Below the pieces are notes generated by a model. That model saw only the letters and a program-made list of their open reading frames with translations. It was not told where the DNA came from and searched no databases. A program made the translations under genes and the position numbers. This document shows positions 47,544 to 58,270 of a stretch of 60,000 nt of DNA, piece after piece; position 1 is the stretch's first letter, and every line of letters starts with the position of its first letter. Source of the DNA: Lineus longissimus (lineage: Eukaryota; Nemertea; Pilidiophora; Heteronemertea; Lineidae); contig NC_088323.1 of assembly GCF_910592395.1 (NCBI RefSeq), forward strand, positions 1,552,001-1,612,000, written 5' to 3'.

Positions 47544-48017
47544 GAACCACTGAAGGGAAATCAGTATTTAGAGTGATCGAATATGGAGTGATGACAAACA
47601 CTCCATGACTTTATTCAAGGTACTTATTAATGATTTTTACATGATTGTTGATATAAAATTCTGATTATAATGACTTTATAATGGTTTATTAAGCTTAATG
47701 ACATCACGGATCAAGACACCCAGAAAAAGGGTGCCTTTCAGAGGTTTGCTATACTGCAGTCTTCTTACGTTTCCATCCTTTTTTCTTCTTTCAAAAAAAA
47801 TCAATGATCGAGAGCCTGTGCAAAGAAGCAAAGCAACTGAAGATTATAAATAAATAGCAAATAATCTGCCCCAGTGTGACCACTGATGCAGGGTGCTTTA
47901 AATCAGCAAGCAGAATTAACAAAACGTCAGTGCTTTTTAGTGTTCCATGCCAAGAGTCTAAGATGCTGACTTACACGAAGTCACCATCGAATCGTAATGT
48001 CTTCAATGACTTGTTCC
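47544..48017. other. Probable 3'UTR of the minus-strand reductase gene
   Basis: The minus strand carries an AATAAA at 47690-47685, about 330 bases beyond the reductase stop codon, so this stretch may be its 3'UTR. Short open frames here are not convincing. Confidence 0.35.
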
Positions 48018-48107
48018 TCAAACGGATGCATATTTCTTCGCAAAGTCTCTTTCCATAGCACACATTTCCTTATAAGTTTGTTCGGCGTTTTCCAAGTCAA
48101 GATCCAT
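48018..48107 (-). CDS. HSD17B7: HSD17B7 last coding exon
   Basis: 29 codons and TGA. It begins MDLDLENAEQTYKEM after acceptor tttcttccag. The tail is a little shorter than in the vertebrate protein. Confidence 0.85.
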   Translation of the reverse strand: MDLDLENAEQTYKEMCAMERDFAKKYASV

Positions 48108-49795
48108 CTGGAAGAAATTAGGAAACAAGCAGAATTACAATGAATCACTTGATACCTTGACCGGAAGGTATAATTATTTACGACCATGCATAAAAAACCC
48201 AACCAAAAATCAGTCAAATTGACCCTAAAGTGAGGTGTATTCCTAAGAGATTTGAGGGGTATTTTTTCAGCAGAATAAGAGGACTGGATCCAAATTGATC
48301 ACTGAAGGTCCCCTACATAGGCTAGATACCAAAATTGAATACATGTAGCTGATGTTATTCTACCGAGAACTTCAAATTGAGCGTATTTCTCATCTAAGGC
48401 CAAAAGTGATGAAACTGTCATACCTTCTTTGGCTTGGTGTATGGGCTTCCAAGCACAGAGACACTACTGTGGTATTTGCACAATGGGTCAAGGTTGGCAG
48501 GATTCTGCTCGGACAACCAGAACTGCAAACGAAAACAGAAAGTCAAGTCGATAATATTCGACTCACGAAAGCATTATGGGGAGATGTTTCGATCGAGCAA
48601 AGGCCTCATCATCCACGATACTGGTGCCCTTCCCTTTCCCTGAATGAACTAACTCATCTTTCACACCACAGAAGCACATGAAACCTTCCAAGAAGTCGTT
48701 GTTCTGTCCAGAGAGATTCATTATGCACAGACTGAGGTAAATATCTGCGAAACGTGGCCATAATTAAAAATTTGATGAACAGTTGACTGTAAGAAACAAT
48801 TTACCAATGCTTCTGATCCATTATAGGGACTTAGGGTCATCGTTGATGTGAAAAGGCGCATCTGAAAAAAAATAAAAATATTTGTGTGATAAAAAATAGG
48901 AAGTAATCAAAATATGGCTCCTTTTATGAAATTTGACCAAGATGGACTAGATTCCTTGCAAGATGTGTTATAGTTACCAGTTGACAGTTTATGGCACATA
49001 AACCAAAGAAGACATTGTAAACAATAACAAAGCATTGCTACTTACAATCCAGAGGAAGGGCATGATGAGGCTCCAAAACCATGCTGGCATGATACCATGG
49101 GTCAAGTTTGACATAACCAGACCAGGGCATGTAACATGAGAATAGATAGCCTGAAAACAGAAAGCATTATACCATTGGCCAATCTGAACATGACCTGAAA
49201 TCAAAGAACCAAAAGACGTAAAAAAAGGTTTTTTCTACAACCAAGTGAACAAAAAAAACAACAAAAAACCAGAAGAAGATATAGCATATTGCCAAGACAC
49301 TTCTTTACCTTTTTGTTGAGGTTTTCATTGAGTTTGTAGGAGATAAGATCACAGGCATACTTGGAAGAACTGTACGGCTCAAATCTGAAATGGAACAATG
49401 ATCATCATAAAAGATGGAGATGTTGCTGGTATTCCTTTCTTAGCACGAGATACACCACATAACAATCCATACAGATGGAGTAGTGGGCAATGTTTCTTTG
49501 GTGCTAATATTGGGTGGAGCACGAGAGTAAGGTCCCTCACATAGATGGAGTTCAAGATTCACATCACTGTGTCATCAGCGACAACAAGCATCTGACTGAA
49601 ATTCTTCATAGATGGAGTTCGAGACCTTGCTTTCACTGACCACATCTACTACACAGACGAGGACGTTAGTACTCACCCATTTACATTTTGTATGTTATCA
49701 ACCTCAAAACTGGCCTTCTTAGCATTACTGGAGCCGGTCCAGATAATCTGACCGGACCTGCCATCCCTACTAAGGAGGTCTTCAAGTTGTTTTAT
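48018..49795 (-). CDS. HSD17B7: 3-keto-steroid reductase / 17-beta-hydroxysteroid dehydrogenase 7, C-terminal half, six exons
   Basis: Six minus-strand exons (49677-49795, 49309-49384, 49046-49150, 48805-48861, 48424-48522, 48018-48107) join with GT-AG ends in one frame to give 181 residues and a stop. The product matches HSD17B7, an ER-membrane short-chain dehydrogenase that reduces the 3-keto group of sterols in cholesterol synthesis and can reduce estrone. The catalytic Ser lies in IIWTGSSNA and the YxxxK motif in PYSSSKYA. The substrate-side segment follows (HVTCPGLVMSNLTHGIMPAW) and then the C-terminus beginning MDLDLENAE. The N-terminal Rossmann half (TGxxxGIG and NAG motifs) should be encoded at higher coordinates, but I did not find those exons up to 60 kb. 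They may lie in long introns I cannot read, beyond the window, or be lost. The exons found look intact. Confidence 0.88.
48424..48522 (-). CDS. HSD17B7: HSD17B7 exon, 33 codons
   Basis: Phase 0 at both ends. It begins FWLSEQNPANLDPLCKY, as expected after the PYNGSEAL exon, and ends KPKK. Acceptor tcgtttgcag, donor AAG|GTATGA. Confidence 0.87.
48805..48861 (-). CDS. HSD17B7: HSD17B7 exon, 19 codons
   Basis: A small exon, phase 0 at both ends, that reads MRLFTSTMTLSPYNGSEAL and matches the family's conserved T-x-SPYNGTEAL-type segment. Acceptor ttttttcag, donor TTG|GTAAAT. Confidence 0.85.
49046..49150 (-). CDS. HSD17B7: HSD17B7 exon, CPG loop and membrane-associated segment
   Basis: 35 codons, phase 0 at both ends. 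It encodes the CPG loop after the active site and NLTHGIMPAWFW, the most diagnostic match to the family. Acceptor ctgttttcag, donor GATT|GTAAGT. Confidence 0.9.
49309..49384 (-). CDS. HSD17B7: HSD17B7 exon with YxxxK
   Basis: 76 bp that complete a split Gly codon and encode PYSSSKYACDLISYKLNE, with the catalytic Tyr and Lys. Acceptor ccatttcag, donor AAG|GTAAAG. The intron to the previous exon (292 bp) contains three spaced 'agatggag' phrases that may be a weak tandem repeat. Confidence 0.87.
49677..49795 (-). CDS. HSD17B7: HSD17B7 exon with catalytic Ser
   Basis: 39 codons plus two bases. Acceptor attttacag, donor AATGG|GTGAGT. It encodes the strand with WTGSS, the catalytic serine region. 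It is the most 5' exon recognised. Confidence 0.85.
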
Positions 49796-50219
49796 CTGTA
49801 AAATATTGAAGAAGTGTCCATGAAGGATCAGCCCCAAGAATCAAAAATGGGTACTCAAGCTTTCAAAGGGGGTAACTTCTTCTTCTCCTTCAGCTTTCGT
49901 TCTGCACATGGAAGTGTTACCTCCAGGGAGTATTCCTCCTCCAAGGCAGGCTGAACATTATAAAAGCGTTTTAGATTTATTTACGGTCTATCATGAAACC
50001 CTTCAAACCCAAGAACTCAGCCGAGCTAATGTAACGCTACCTGAACCAGTACTCATTTGTAGGTTGGAACTGAACATTGAGTATGCTGGTGGTGACGCAT
50101 TCTAATGAGAAGTTGGTCGTGACTGATGCAGTATCCTTGGACTTGTCCACAGCATCGTTCAATCATTGCTCTCTGAGCTGCCTTGATTCTGTACTTACCC
50201 AAATACTGAGACCAAATGC

Positions 50220-50319
50220 CTGTTGACTGTGCTTTAAGAGAGACTGGCGCCATGCCTGTTGACTGTGCTTTAAGAGAGACTGGCGCCATGCCTAGTCTCT
50301 CTTAAAGCACAGTCAACAG
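50220..50319. repeat. 36-bp direct repeat plus perfect 26-bp inverted copy (hairpin)
   Basis: A 36-bp unit is present twice without mismatch (50220-50255, and again starting at 50256). Directly after it lies an inverted copy of its first 26 bases (50294-50319). The arms 50256-50281 and 50294-50319 are perfectly complementary around a 12-base loop that contains ggcgcc. Either direct copy can pair with the inverted arm. The lack of any mismatch means the structure is recent or maintained. It lies about 425 bp upstream of the most 5' HSD17B7 exon found. Confidence 0.95.
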
Positions 50320-50380
50320 ACGCCAACCCCCTCAGACTCAGAAACCACAAACGCCCAACCCTTCCTGCTACCTTAATACT

Positions 50381-50520
50381 TCTGGGTGGAGTTAGGCATG
50401 TAGTAAGGTAAAGAGACCTGCCTAGTCACACACCGACAGTGGGGACTGCACCATGGACCTGATTACCGCCAGTTAGTGACCCAAGCCACCACACCAGAAA
50501 CAAGATGACCGCAGTGGGTA
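50381..50520 (+). mobile_element. Decayed tRNA-derived SINE-like remnant
   Basis: The phrase order 'ctgggtggag ... gta aagagacctgcc ... acacaccgacagtgggga ... ccatggacct ... gacccaagccaccacacca' matches the common invertebrate SINE body and tRNA-like terminal region (from family knowledge, strongly diverged here). A second remnant of the same type lies at 58140-58270. Confidence 0.45.
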
Positions 50521-52419
50521 TTTTTATCATTAGCTTAGCTCTTGTCACATCGGTTCTTTCCTTCCCATTTGTGATGCGTTTTTGTTACCAATCTCATTGA
50601 TTAGTCATCCCTGTCCACATTCATTTCTCAACTGTCAATCTTCGGCCAACTTAGGGGTGTTTTTTACACTTCGTTTGGATGTTAGGTATGTTTTTTATCC
50701 TCTGGTGTAACATCTTTAATCTGGGAAGGATTTGCTCGAATTACAGTGGATGTTTTAGGGAATTGCTTGCTGGAGATGTCAGCGGTCAAAACTTGTTTTA
50801 GGCTGAGGCAAAGAAAAGATCGGGAAGATAACTATAACATTTGATCCTTTTGAGATTTTATAATTTACACATCAGTAGCTCTGGGCAGGTGAAGCAGGTG
50901 GATGCACTTAGTATCACTTAGTATCAATAAATCGTCTAGATGCTGATATTAATAGTTGAAGTGTTCTACACATTGTTCGTACCTTGTTAATAACGGACGG
51001 TGAGTTTCTTATCGACAATAAATTAGCCTCAAGCGAATGCACTGTTCTACACGTATATCACAATGACCTATACATGTACTTCGATGCAGCGTAGGCATTG
51101 ATTTCACTCTCTGGTTTCCGGTGATACCCGAATTGATATGGACCATGCTTATTGATGTCAATGACCCAAAATCGTCAGGTTTTGAGACGCAAGTTTTCAG
51201 GTGCTGGCAAGAGGTATTGTTACTATCTTGTGAGCGATCTGTTCAGGTTTGGATTATGTTTATGGTTTTCTAAAAATAAATGAACCGCGATGGCACTAAA
51301 AATCCCTTCTTGCGACGAGTTAAGATTTACATCGTATACAACTATAATGGTTTTTCTATTAGGATGGACAGTTCTTGCCAGGAGCTCCCAACTTAATAAC
51401 TGGTCGATGATAGACAATTTAGTTGTCGCCAATATTTAATTAGCCAATCATGTTACAACTGAGGTAATCAAAGTGCTTACCGCAACCCGATACGGAATTG
51501 AGGGTATTGATGACACATTCGTTGATGTCAAGGTTGGACTAGGTTAACAGCATATTTAGCCAGTTATTTGTGGATGTGGCACCAACCTGTGATATTCTAT
51601 AAATCCATGGCTAGAAATGCATGAAATAAAACTGCCTAGCTCATTACTATTTACAACCTTTTGTACACTTTCCTTTAAGGAGTTATTTGGATCCAGGTTT
51701 TCCATAGCAGAAAAACCCATCAATCTACAGGTGACGTTAGACAGTTTTTGAAGTGAAAGTGCCAACATTCTGTGACAGCACACCTGCTTTTCACGGGTTC
51801 AGACGCACACAACAGAATTTCGAACCTGTTATTGCGTAATACCTCCGCATTTCCCATACGTTTTACCAACCTCCAGCGCATAGAATGTAACCATCCTTCT
51901 CTTTCTCATTGGCAACATCTCTGATTACGATAATCATTGGTCGCCAAGACATGAGCAACGTTCTTATCAGACCAATGGATTGATTGATTGATTGTCATAT
52001 TGATTAACGGTATACCTAACCAGATCAAGCCGTTAGTTCACAATGAGCATGATCAGCAGTTTGCACCTGACGGTTCACAGAGATCAATCACTTTGATCCC
52101 TAGTCCAAGTATCTTGAGGTAGGACAGATCACAACTCTCTCTAGTGCTAAACACAGCAGGTTGTTCGTCATTTTTGGTGAATTCTGATTGACACCGATAG
52201 GTGCTATTATCGCCAATGCTTTTCCTGTGTTTTTTTCTATCGGAAGCCACAGCGGTTTTTACGAGGTTCGTAATAGAAAATGTAAAGCAGTCGAAAAATG
52301 ACACAACTCAACTATCAATCATCAAACAGTAAACGTATGATTTGAGGAAGTTTATGCGGTGACCTTAACAATAACACTCTTCACCACAAAGAACAATATT
52401 CTCAGATTCTGCCATGTTC
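50521..52419. other. Gene-free stretch
   Basis: Short minus-strand frames at 51223-51432, 51556-51783 and 52053-52304 were examined as possible N-terminal HSD17B7 exons and show neither the GxxxGxG nucleotide-binding motif nor NAG. Nothing else is seen. Confidence 0.4.
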
Positions 52420-52600
52420 AACGACGGATAAGATACGAATCACAGGACTCTATTTCCCTGTCAGACTCTCTGAACTCCATTCATCTATCACTGTCAAACT
52501 GTCTGGTCGAAAGACAAATACGATACAAAAACACTAGACCCTATTTTCCTGTCAGTCTATCTGAACTGCAATCACCTTATCACTGTCAGATTCTCTAATA
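52420..52600. repeat. Diverged tandem duplication, ~90-bp unit
   Basis: Two copies (about 52422-52511 and 52512-52600) share 'gatac.aa', 'tattt.cctgtcag', 'ctgaact.ca' and 'atcactgtca' in order with about 80% identity. A partial earlier copy may precede them. The 79-codon open frame at 52359-52598 runs through it and is a by-product. Confidence 0.7.
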
Positions 52601-55600
52601 TTTGATCCAACTCTGTGTCATACATCTTCCTTTGCGACACATGGACCACTCCGCTGATTTCCTACCCGGAGGTGTCTTACATGTATGCCAATCATATTTT
52701 GTTGCTCACCACTTTGATGGGAAGTAGTGTAGTGTAGGCCACATGGAAAATGGATAGTGTGACTTTTTACTAAGACGAAGCATCTTTTTTTTTCTGAGTG
52801 TAGCTAAGTGGATTAACAGCACCTGGTCGTATTCCAGCCTGCCAATGATACATGTCATATGGAATACCTTCCTGCTGCGTACATTTCATTAAATCAGAAG
52901 ACTCCTCGACTTCTGTCAGTTTGCAGCACTGTCGAATTGGCTGAGCGGCTGAGCACATGTATAGCCAAGATGTGCTTGATGTCGTAAGATAATTAGCTGA
53001 CTATAATGATCAATGGCGGATACTTTGGCACTGGTCTAACATGACTGAAACACCAGTTAGTACTTGTCACGTACTTATCTTTGGAACGGCTCTTACAAAC
53101 TATCATGATGGCAATTCATGTCATTGTGTAGCATGGTTGAATAAGCTATCGTGTCGGACAGACATCAAGGGCACGTTTTGAGATCAATCGAGGAAGATGC
53201 ATTAATTATGGCAATGATATGTTGTTATATTTGCCTTCTAAACAGTCATTCACCAAATAGACGACGACTTATTGGACAGCGGTATAATCTAAGTCAACAT
53301 GATGGACGAACACATTTTCTCCCTTTGTTAGTCTTACTATATGCTCTTTGCTACAGACCAATACAGAATGAGTAAAAATTGATTTTATTCATAATTGGAC
53401 ATACTATCAAAACAAGGAGGGTAAAGCCCCATTATCAAAGCTATCGGAAATTTCTAGCATATTTTTGGACAGAAATCTTCAATAGTTGAGTGAAGAAACT
53501 CAATTTACAAATCCATCGAAATTCTGTTAGTTCTGCTTGACAATTTCCTAATTGATCACGCTTCCCGTGAAATTATCGATAAAAGTATTGATATCCAATG
53601 GTTGTACCACATGTCTTTATTCAGAAAAGATTCTGAATGGTTGCTTTCCCTAACTGCGCTGATCTTCAGCCAAGACTTAAAGATTCGTTTGCATTTCTGA
53701 TGTTGAAACCTAAATAGGTCAGTTGATTTACCACAGGACTTAGCAGATTCGAAATGGATGAACCTGTTCCTTATCTTAATATGATAAAAGCTTTTCAAAA
53801 CTTGAGATTCAGGGCCAAGTTTTCTTCTTGAATGAGCAGAATCTATTTGCAGGTATCCAGTATATTGGTTTTTCAAATCTGTCATGATATTGCTTGGCTT
53901 GGGCTGGTCCACAATATCACACAGTTGAATGACCCTGTGGTGGGTGATGTTATTGCTAAACATCAATACTCAGCTACGTGAAAGACGTGTGACTAAATTC
54001 AAGGCGTTGTTCAAATATTTGTAGATTAATATGACGCTTTGGTATATGATAGATCAACACTATCCTATCTAAACAGCTTACAGAGTTGGCAACCTGGCCT
54101 CCTCGAGAGAGGTTTGACTGACTCTCGACCAGCTAACACAGGAAGTTAATGAAATACTTTTCTTCCAACATCAATACTGACAGCATGCCCGAATTCAAAC
54201 CGGCGTCAGACAGTAATAGGTACATAGTACTTGACTGATCTGGAGATGTACCTAGCTATAAACTGTCACAGTGGTGATATGAAGTGACAACAGGGACCTG
54301 CTGATAGTTTGATTGGTATCTAACAGTTATAGGGTGAGAGTCATTGGCTGAGATTTACTAGTGATTGCCGAGTGGGAAAGGCGAAATAACATGCAAGGAT
54401 CAGAGTAACTTACTTGACCACGCTTGGTGTATTGCTGATTGAATTCATGTGGATCTGGATAATGATATTCACAACAGGGGCAAGAATGCAAATGTGAGTA
54501 TATGACCCAGTGGTTTGACTGTCAGCTCAACCCTGAAGGACCAAGAGAGAATTGGAGTCAACAGTCAACTCATAAACCAGATGTGGCTACAAATTTGAAC
54601 TGCTGTCACATGCTAAAAAGAAGAAGCAGGCTGATGTATATATAGAAGAAGAATACTGATAGCTGACAGACACAAGATTGAAATCCAAGATTGATCGGGC
54701 TAAGTGACTATTAGGACTCAGTTGCAAGCAAATAGCCATAAGTGTTAGATTTGTCTGAACATGTAGCTGATACAGTGATAGCTATCAATGACTGTGCATG
54801 TGTACACGAACCTCCTTGATTGATTGGCAGCTGGAAGTAATATGGGTGAACTAGATGATTGATTTATTGGTCCATGGGCTGCAGAATAAATCTGTGATAT
54901 TTGTAACGAAGCGAGACCTTCGTCAATTTGTAACAAGGCAAATCCCATTTGAGGCCAACACTGAGAACTAATGTGTATTAACCTGTTTACGGGATAGCTG
55001 TCCGACGATAACACACATACGGTGGACACTGATACACAACTAGCTTGGTCGAAATCGACATTGACATTGCTGTGACGAAGCCAGAGTATGGTGGGAAGTG
55101 GTAACAAGGTGAGTACAAACCCAATGGTAGAACATTAGAAAGAGGTCATTGATGGTCTACGCTACGTGTAGTGGTGATTTTTTTATAAGTGGATCTGGAA
55201 CGTCGCCTTTATCAAAGTAAGCAACCCCTGCTCTTACGCCTGGATCAATCCTACAAGTCGGATGAAGTCAGCTGTCCTCTTCATTTCCGTTCTCCATACA
55301 GTGGGTCCAGTTGGCTGACACCATATGGCTAAATTTCTGTTATGCGGAGGGCTTCCAGGATAAATATAACATCAATGTAATCTCAACACATGGGCAGTGC
55401 AGATCACGCGCAGTGGTTTGGATGGACCACGAAGACTTTACTTTATGCTAGCAAAAGATCACATAACCGGAAATTCCATGTTGTACATTTTAAAAGAAAA
55501 GAAAGATCCTAATTGTTGCTTTCATGAAAACGCACCTACCCCCAATTGTGCAATCTGGATGATATCATTGACCAACCAATAGCAAAAAACCTGATCCGGC

Positions 55601-58139
55601 CATGATTACAAATGTCGCATGCAAAGGAGGCTGCTATCAGCTTTAAAAATCCATGATTCGTGTTGCGGAAAGGTAATGTCAGCGCCTGACATCCTGATAT
55701 TGCATGACAACCACAATAGTTACTGGACTGTATGATTAAAAATGGCAGTGTTAATCTTAATCTGCATTGTCAGGTTTTCCATCATAAAATGGCATTCGCA
55801 AATGACGGCCAGCGAGCGCTGCTTCAAAGGAGCTCTGTACCAGGTCACAAAGAGCAAGGAAATAGAAGGCAACGCATCACACTCTCGCGATCACCTCACA
55901 CAAACTTAATAAAGTCGCGCTAGTTTGTTATCGACATAAGAACGCTTTAGCATCGGTGTGTCTTCTTCACGTCGTGCGCCGGATTCAATCACAAGGTCAA
56001 TCCCTTCCTAAACCTAATCATTGCAAATGGATTGGCACGCTTGAAAACCGCACGAGTTGTAGCTATTCGAATCAAGATGTGTATCTTGGACTCATGGTCA
56101 CATACTGATTGGCAAAGCACACAAAACTTCTTTCAAGTGAAATCTCTTCCAATATTGACTGAAGATAAGCATCACTCAAAAGGTTGGCCGGAGGATTTTG
56201 GACATTTTAACACATTTAGCAGCTAGACGCCGCTAGATACTTATAATGTGTTAAGGTCAAGGTAAAACGTTGTCATCTCGCCTCTACCCTATCCCTATAA
56301 TATTGATACTGATAAAATGAATTCATCTTTTCACAGCACAGTCACAAAACTTTGGGGTCAGCTGTGACAGAGATAGCCCGTTTAGGGCACAGTGACCAGG
56401 TCTTATAACCATAGAGTTTCTTCGCTTAGCTTGTCACTTGTAACGAGAAACCACCCACAGGCACAGGAAGATAACCCGATTGACAAATCAGTAATCATGA
56501 GCTTAACTAGCGGGTGTGCTAACACGAGCGGTAGTTGAGGAATTAAGAAGACCTTCTTATGCCAGACACAAGTAGATAAAATTGACAGCGACTAATACTA
56601 CCTGGAGTAGCTGCGATGTCACTGACGTCCTTTGATGACCAAGGTCAGCCATGAGTTGCTAGCCTCGATTGACAGTCGTGCCAAGTAAAATGACATGATC
56701 AGTTATGTCAAAAGGTAAATGATTAGTGACCTACCTCGCAGACAAACATGATGTTATCAAGCGAGTATGAAAGGTTAAAGCGGCCTCTCGAAAAGCTTTA
56801 AACCAGCTATTTCAGGAAAACGAAAGCTATCAAGATAGTCATGGTTGGAGTGCGAAGAACACCCACACTTGGATTACCTAAATGAGAAAAGCAATGCATC
56901 ACCAATGTCCTGAAAACATAGATAATCCATATTTATATCACAGATGATTTTCTACGAAAATACATGTGACAGAATCCTTCCTAAATCATTAGCTTTTTTC
57001 GTTGGATTGTCGTCAAGAGTACAGTGGCCTGGCAATGACAACTGCCGCACTGAAACACCTTCGACTTTTGTTTCGCAAGGAATCCTGCATTCAAGCCAAA
57101 GGTTCTATGTTCAACTCTCACTAAAACCTCTCTTTAAAGCAATTGTCAGAGATTCTGTAAACAAGCCAAGCTGTACACCGCCGCATGACATGGGCAATTA
57201 ATGTGATTTAACACCCGATTTGTCAAAAAAATCTGCCATCTAATTTATTCATTACATAAACCTTCCCTGAAGTGAAATAGATGGAAAATTTGCCGTTACT
57301 TTGAACAGTTTATTTCGGATAGTTGTAAATTCAGCGCTGCTTAACATTTTCTTGTTGTTTATGATGATCGAAAAATCCATTTTGTTTGTTACTTTCAATC
57401 TTTGCAGAACACTAAGTCAGCCGATAATAGAAATATGGCAATTTGGAATATTTACGTCTATTGATCGTTCTTTTTAGGTGGGAAAACATTTTTTGTGACG
57501 GTTTGCAGTCTCTCCTTCCTGGCTACATTTCACAGTCTCCCTCATAGTTTGACAATCCGATCAATCATCGCAAAACCGCCAATTCAATGGATTATGCTAC
57601 AAAGTGAAAAATTGGTGATTCAATCATACAGGCAATACTTTGGGAGCTTCGGGATGGTACAGAGACTGCTGAGTTATGAATGGAGATTGTCTGTGGCAGG
57701 AGTTCTTTCAATTCTCATTAGTTCACAAGGAAATGCACCAGATAGCATCAATCCAGTGCAATCACGCAATCATGAATTTTAGCATGTTATAAATATCATA
57801 TTCAGTGTTTGGTAATTAAAAACTAGCTGTAAACCAATGGCATTTAGATGATGGTGTTTTCATGATTGGGATGCATGACAGGGTATTCAATTCAGGGACT
57901 TCCTTTGTCATCGCATGCACAGTGAAACAAAGACAATTTCTGTGAGCAAAAGACTAACAGTGCAAAAAGTGCATCAGCTTGCTTATAGGAACCTTATCCG
58001 AGGGCTATAGGGAACTCACAAGAGACTAAAGCACAGCTTGAGCTGAATGCAGACAAGCACTTTTTGCTCAATGCAACAACATGCAATAACTATCGCAATG
58101 AGCAACAAAAAACATATCTTGCTGGTTCTCATTTATACA
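52601..58139. other. Long gene-free stretch
   Basis: No gene is supported. The minus-strand 136-codon frame at 53556-53966 and 120-codon frame at 54745-55107 have no recognisable domain. A minus-strand stretch at about 54414-54525 with several Cys and His ends in a good donor-like site, but it cannot be placed in a gene. No N-terminal HSD17B7 exon was recognised. Confidence 0.4.
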
Positions 58140-58270
58140 CCTGGGTGGAGTATGTTATTGTCAGGTAGGTAATCACACTGACAGTGGACAAGGACATCTT
58201 GACCACTAGCCGAGAGTCTAAGGCACTAGTCCAAAGTGGCTCCTCTGTGACCAAGGTGGTTCAGAATTGA
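58140..58270 (+). mobile_element. Decayed SINE-like remnant, second copy
   Basis: It shares 'ctgggtggagt', a 'caggtaggtaatcaca' block and 'ctgacagtgg' with the remnant at 50381-50520, in the same order and orientation. It is strongly diverged. Confidence 0.4.

Noticed and set aside
53556-53966. 136-codon minus-strand ORF as a gene or HSD17B7 N-terminal exon
   Set aside because: It lacks the Rossmann and NAG motifs and resembles no family I know.
54414-54525. Cys/His-rich minus-strand stretch with acceptor-like and donor-like ends
   Set aside because: The stronger acceptor gives an interrupted frame, and no partner exon or known zinc-binding family could be recognised.
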